14,868 bases of DNA, from the NCBI GenBank assembly GCA_002433675.1, contig DJIP01000215.1:17601-32468 (forward strand), read 5' to 3'. How positions within the stretch are numbered: position 1 is the stretch's first letter; every line of letters begins with the position of its first letter. Below are positions 14,311 through 14,868 of the stretch, piece by piece. The notes beneath the pieces are model-generated. The model did not search any database. It was not told the DNA's origin and worked only from the letters and a program-made list of their open reading frames with translations. The position numbers and the translations under genes are program-made. The stretch comes from Halomonas halophila. GTDB taxonomy: Bacteria; Pseudomonadota; Gammaproteobacteria; Pseudomonadales; Halomonadaceae.

Positions 14311-14868
14311 TCAGGGTGCAAAGATATCGAACAGGTTGGGCGCCTCGTCCTCTTCCTCGACGATCGACAACGAGGCCTCGATGGCCTTGAGGTGGCGGCC
14401 CATAAAGGCGGCGGCGCGCTCGCCCTTGCCGTCTTCCAGGTACTGGATCAGATCCTGATGATCGTGTGACTCGCAGCCCAGGTGCCCGGCGTTGCCGTAG
14501 ACGGCCAGAATCAGCGAACTGCGCGAACACAGGCGTTCGACGAAATCCGCCAGGGTGCGGTTGCCGGAGACCCGGGCCAGATAGGTGTGGAAATCGGCGG
14601 ACAGGCGAATCGCGACGCTCTGCTCACCACTTCGCAACGCTTCCCGCTCGCGCCGGGCCATGTCCTTGAGAGTGACGATGTCATCCTGGGTAATGCGCCT
14701 GGCGATGTCTGACATCAGCCCGCACTCGACCATCTGGCGGGCGTCGAATACGTCCTTGGCTTCGTCAGCGGTAGGACGCGTCACGCTGGCGCCACGGCGT
14801 GGCGTTAGGGTGACGAGCTGCTCCAGTGCCAGGCGCTGCAGGATCTTGCGAATGCCGGTACGACTGAC
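14311..14868 (-). CDS. GntR-family transcriptional regulator with FCD domain, 5' end outside the window
   Basis: The visible 185 residues begin in frame at the window edge inside the winged-helix DNA-binding domain: VSRTGIRKILQRLALEQLV is the recognition helix region and TPRRGASVTRP the wing. The rest is an all-helical FCD ligand-binding domain: DVFDARQMVECGL, the metal-site helix SADFHTYLARVSGNRTL, and later HDHQDLIQYLEDG and MGRHLKAIEASL with the other histidines. The acidic C-terminus ends in NLFDIFAP. Roughly 40-60 N-terminal residues are missing. In Pseudomonas a GntR regulator neighbours the same purine-catabolic genes. FCD-type GntR proteins bind TTGTATACAA-like palindromes, so this is the prime candidate for the sites at 1772, 7382 and 7551. 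Its effector may be an allantoin-pathway metabolite; that is inference. Confidence 0.92.
   Translation of the reverse strand, partial: VSRTGIRKILQRLALEQLVTLTPRRGASVTRPTADEAKDVFDARQMVECGLMSDIARRITQDDIVTLKDMARREREALRSGEQSVAIRLSADFHTYLARVSGNRTLADFVERLCSRSSLILAVYGNAGHLGCESHDHQDLIQYLEDGKGERAAAFMGRHLKAIEASLSIVEEEDEAPNLFDIFAP

Overview
The window looks like a chromosomal segment of a high-GC gammaproteobacterium, most likely a Halomonadaceae member (Halomonas or Chromohalobacter type). That placement rests on base composition, on the style of the encoded proteins and on a purine-catabolism layout like that of pseudomonads. It is an inference, not a match I could run. The dominant theme is uptake and breakdown of allantoin and related cyclic ureides, ending in glyoxylate.

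Left part (1-4421): the leftward gene gcl (glyoxylate carboligase) lacks only its last residues at the window edge. Its promoter region carries a GntR-type palindrome (TGTATACA) and two IclR-type palindromes. A 620-bp non-coding stretch with small tandem repeats follows. Then comes a rightward gene for a membrane protein that fuses a PTS EIIC-like sensor region to an EAL c-di-GMP phosphodiesterase domain.

Middle part (4422-7783): a leftward operon puuE-allA-allE encodes metal-independent allantoinase, ureidoglycolate lyase and (S)-ureidoglycine aminohydrolase. The 3' end of allE and its downstream sequence have been tandemly duplicated, leaving a 37-codon tail fragment behind the gene. A 690-bp divergent intergenic region holds two exact TGTATACA sites, one variant, and a repeated satellite motif beside each exact site.

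Right part (7784-12322): a rightward operon alternates racemase-fold and transporter genes: hydantoin/allantoin racemase, NCS1 permease, a second racemase-fold protein, second NCS1 permease. The second racemase-like protein has an apparent signal peptide and contains no cysteine at all, so both catalytic cysteines are gone. This is the most unusual item in the window.

Far right (12323-14868): hairpins, then a PiT-family phosphate transporter gene broken by an internal deletion that shifts the frame and removes the first PVSTTH-type signature. A perfect 34-bp palindrome separates it from the converging, 5'-truncated gene of a GntR/FCD regulator, the best local candidate for binding the TGTATACA sites.

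Working model: NCS1 permeases import allantoin or hydantoin-like ureides and the racemase supplies the usable enantiomer. PuuE opens the ring to allantoate, and an allantoate amidohydrolase not in this window makes ureidoglycine. AllE gives ureidoglycolate, AllA gives glyoxylate plus urea, and Gcl condenses glyoxylate to tartronate semialdehyde.
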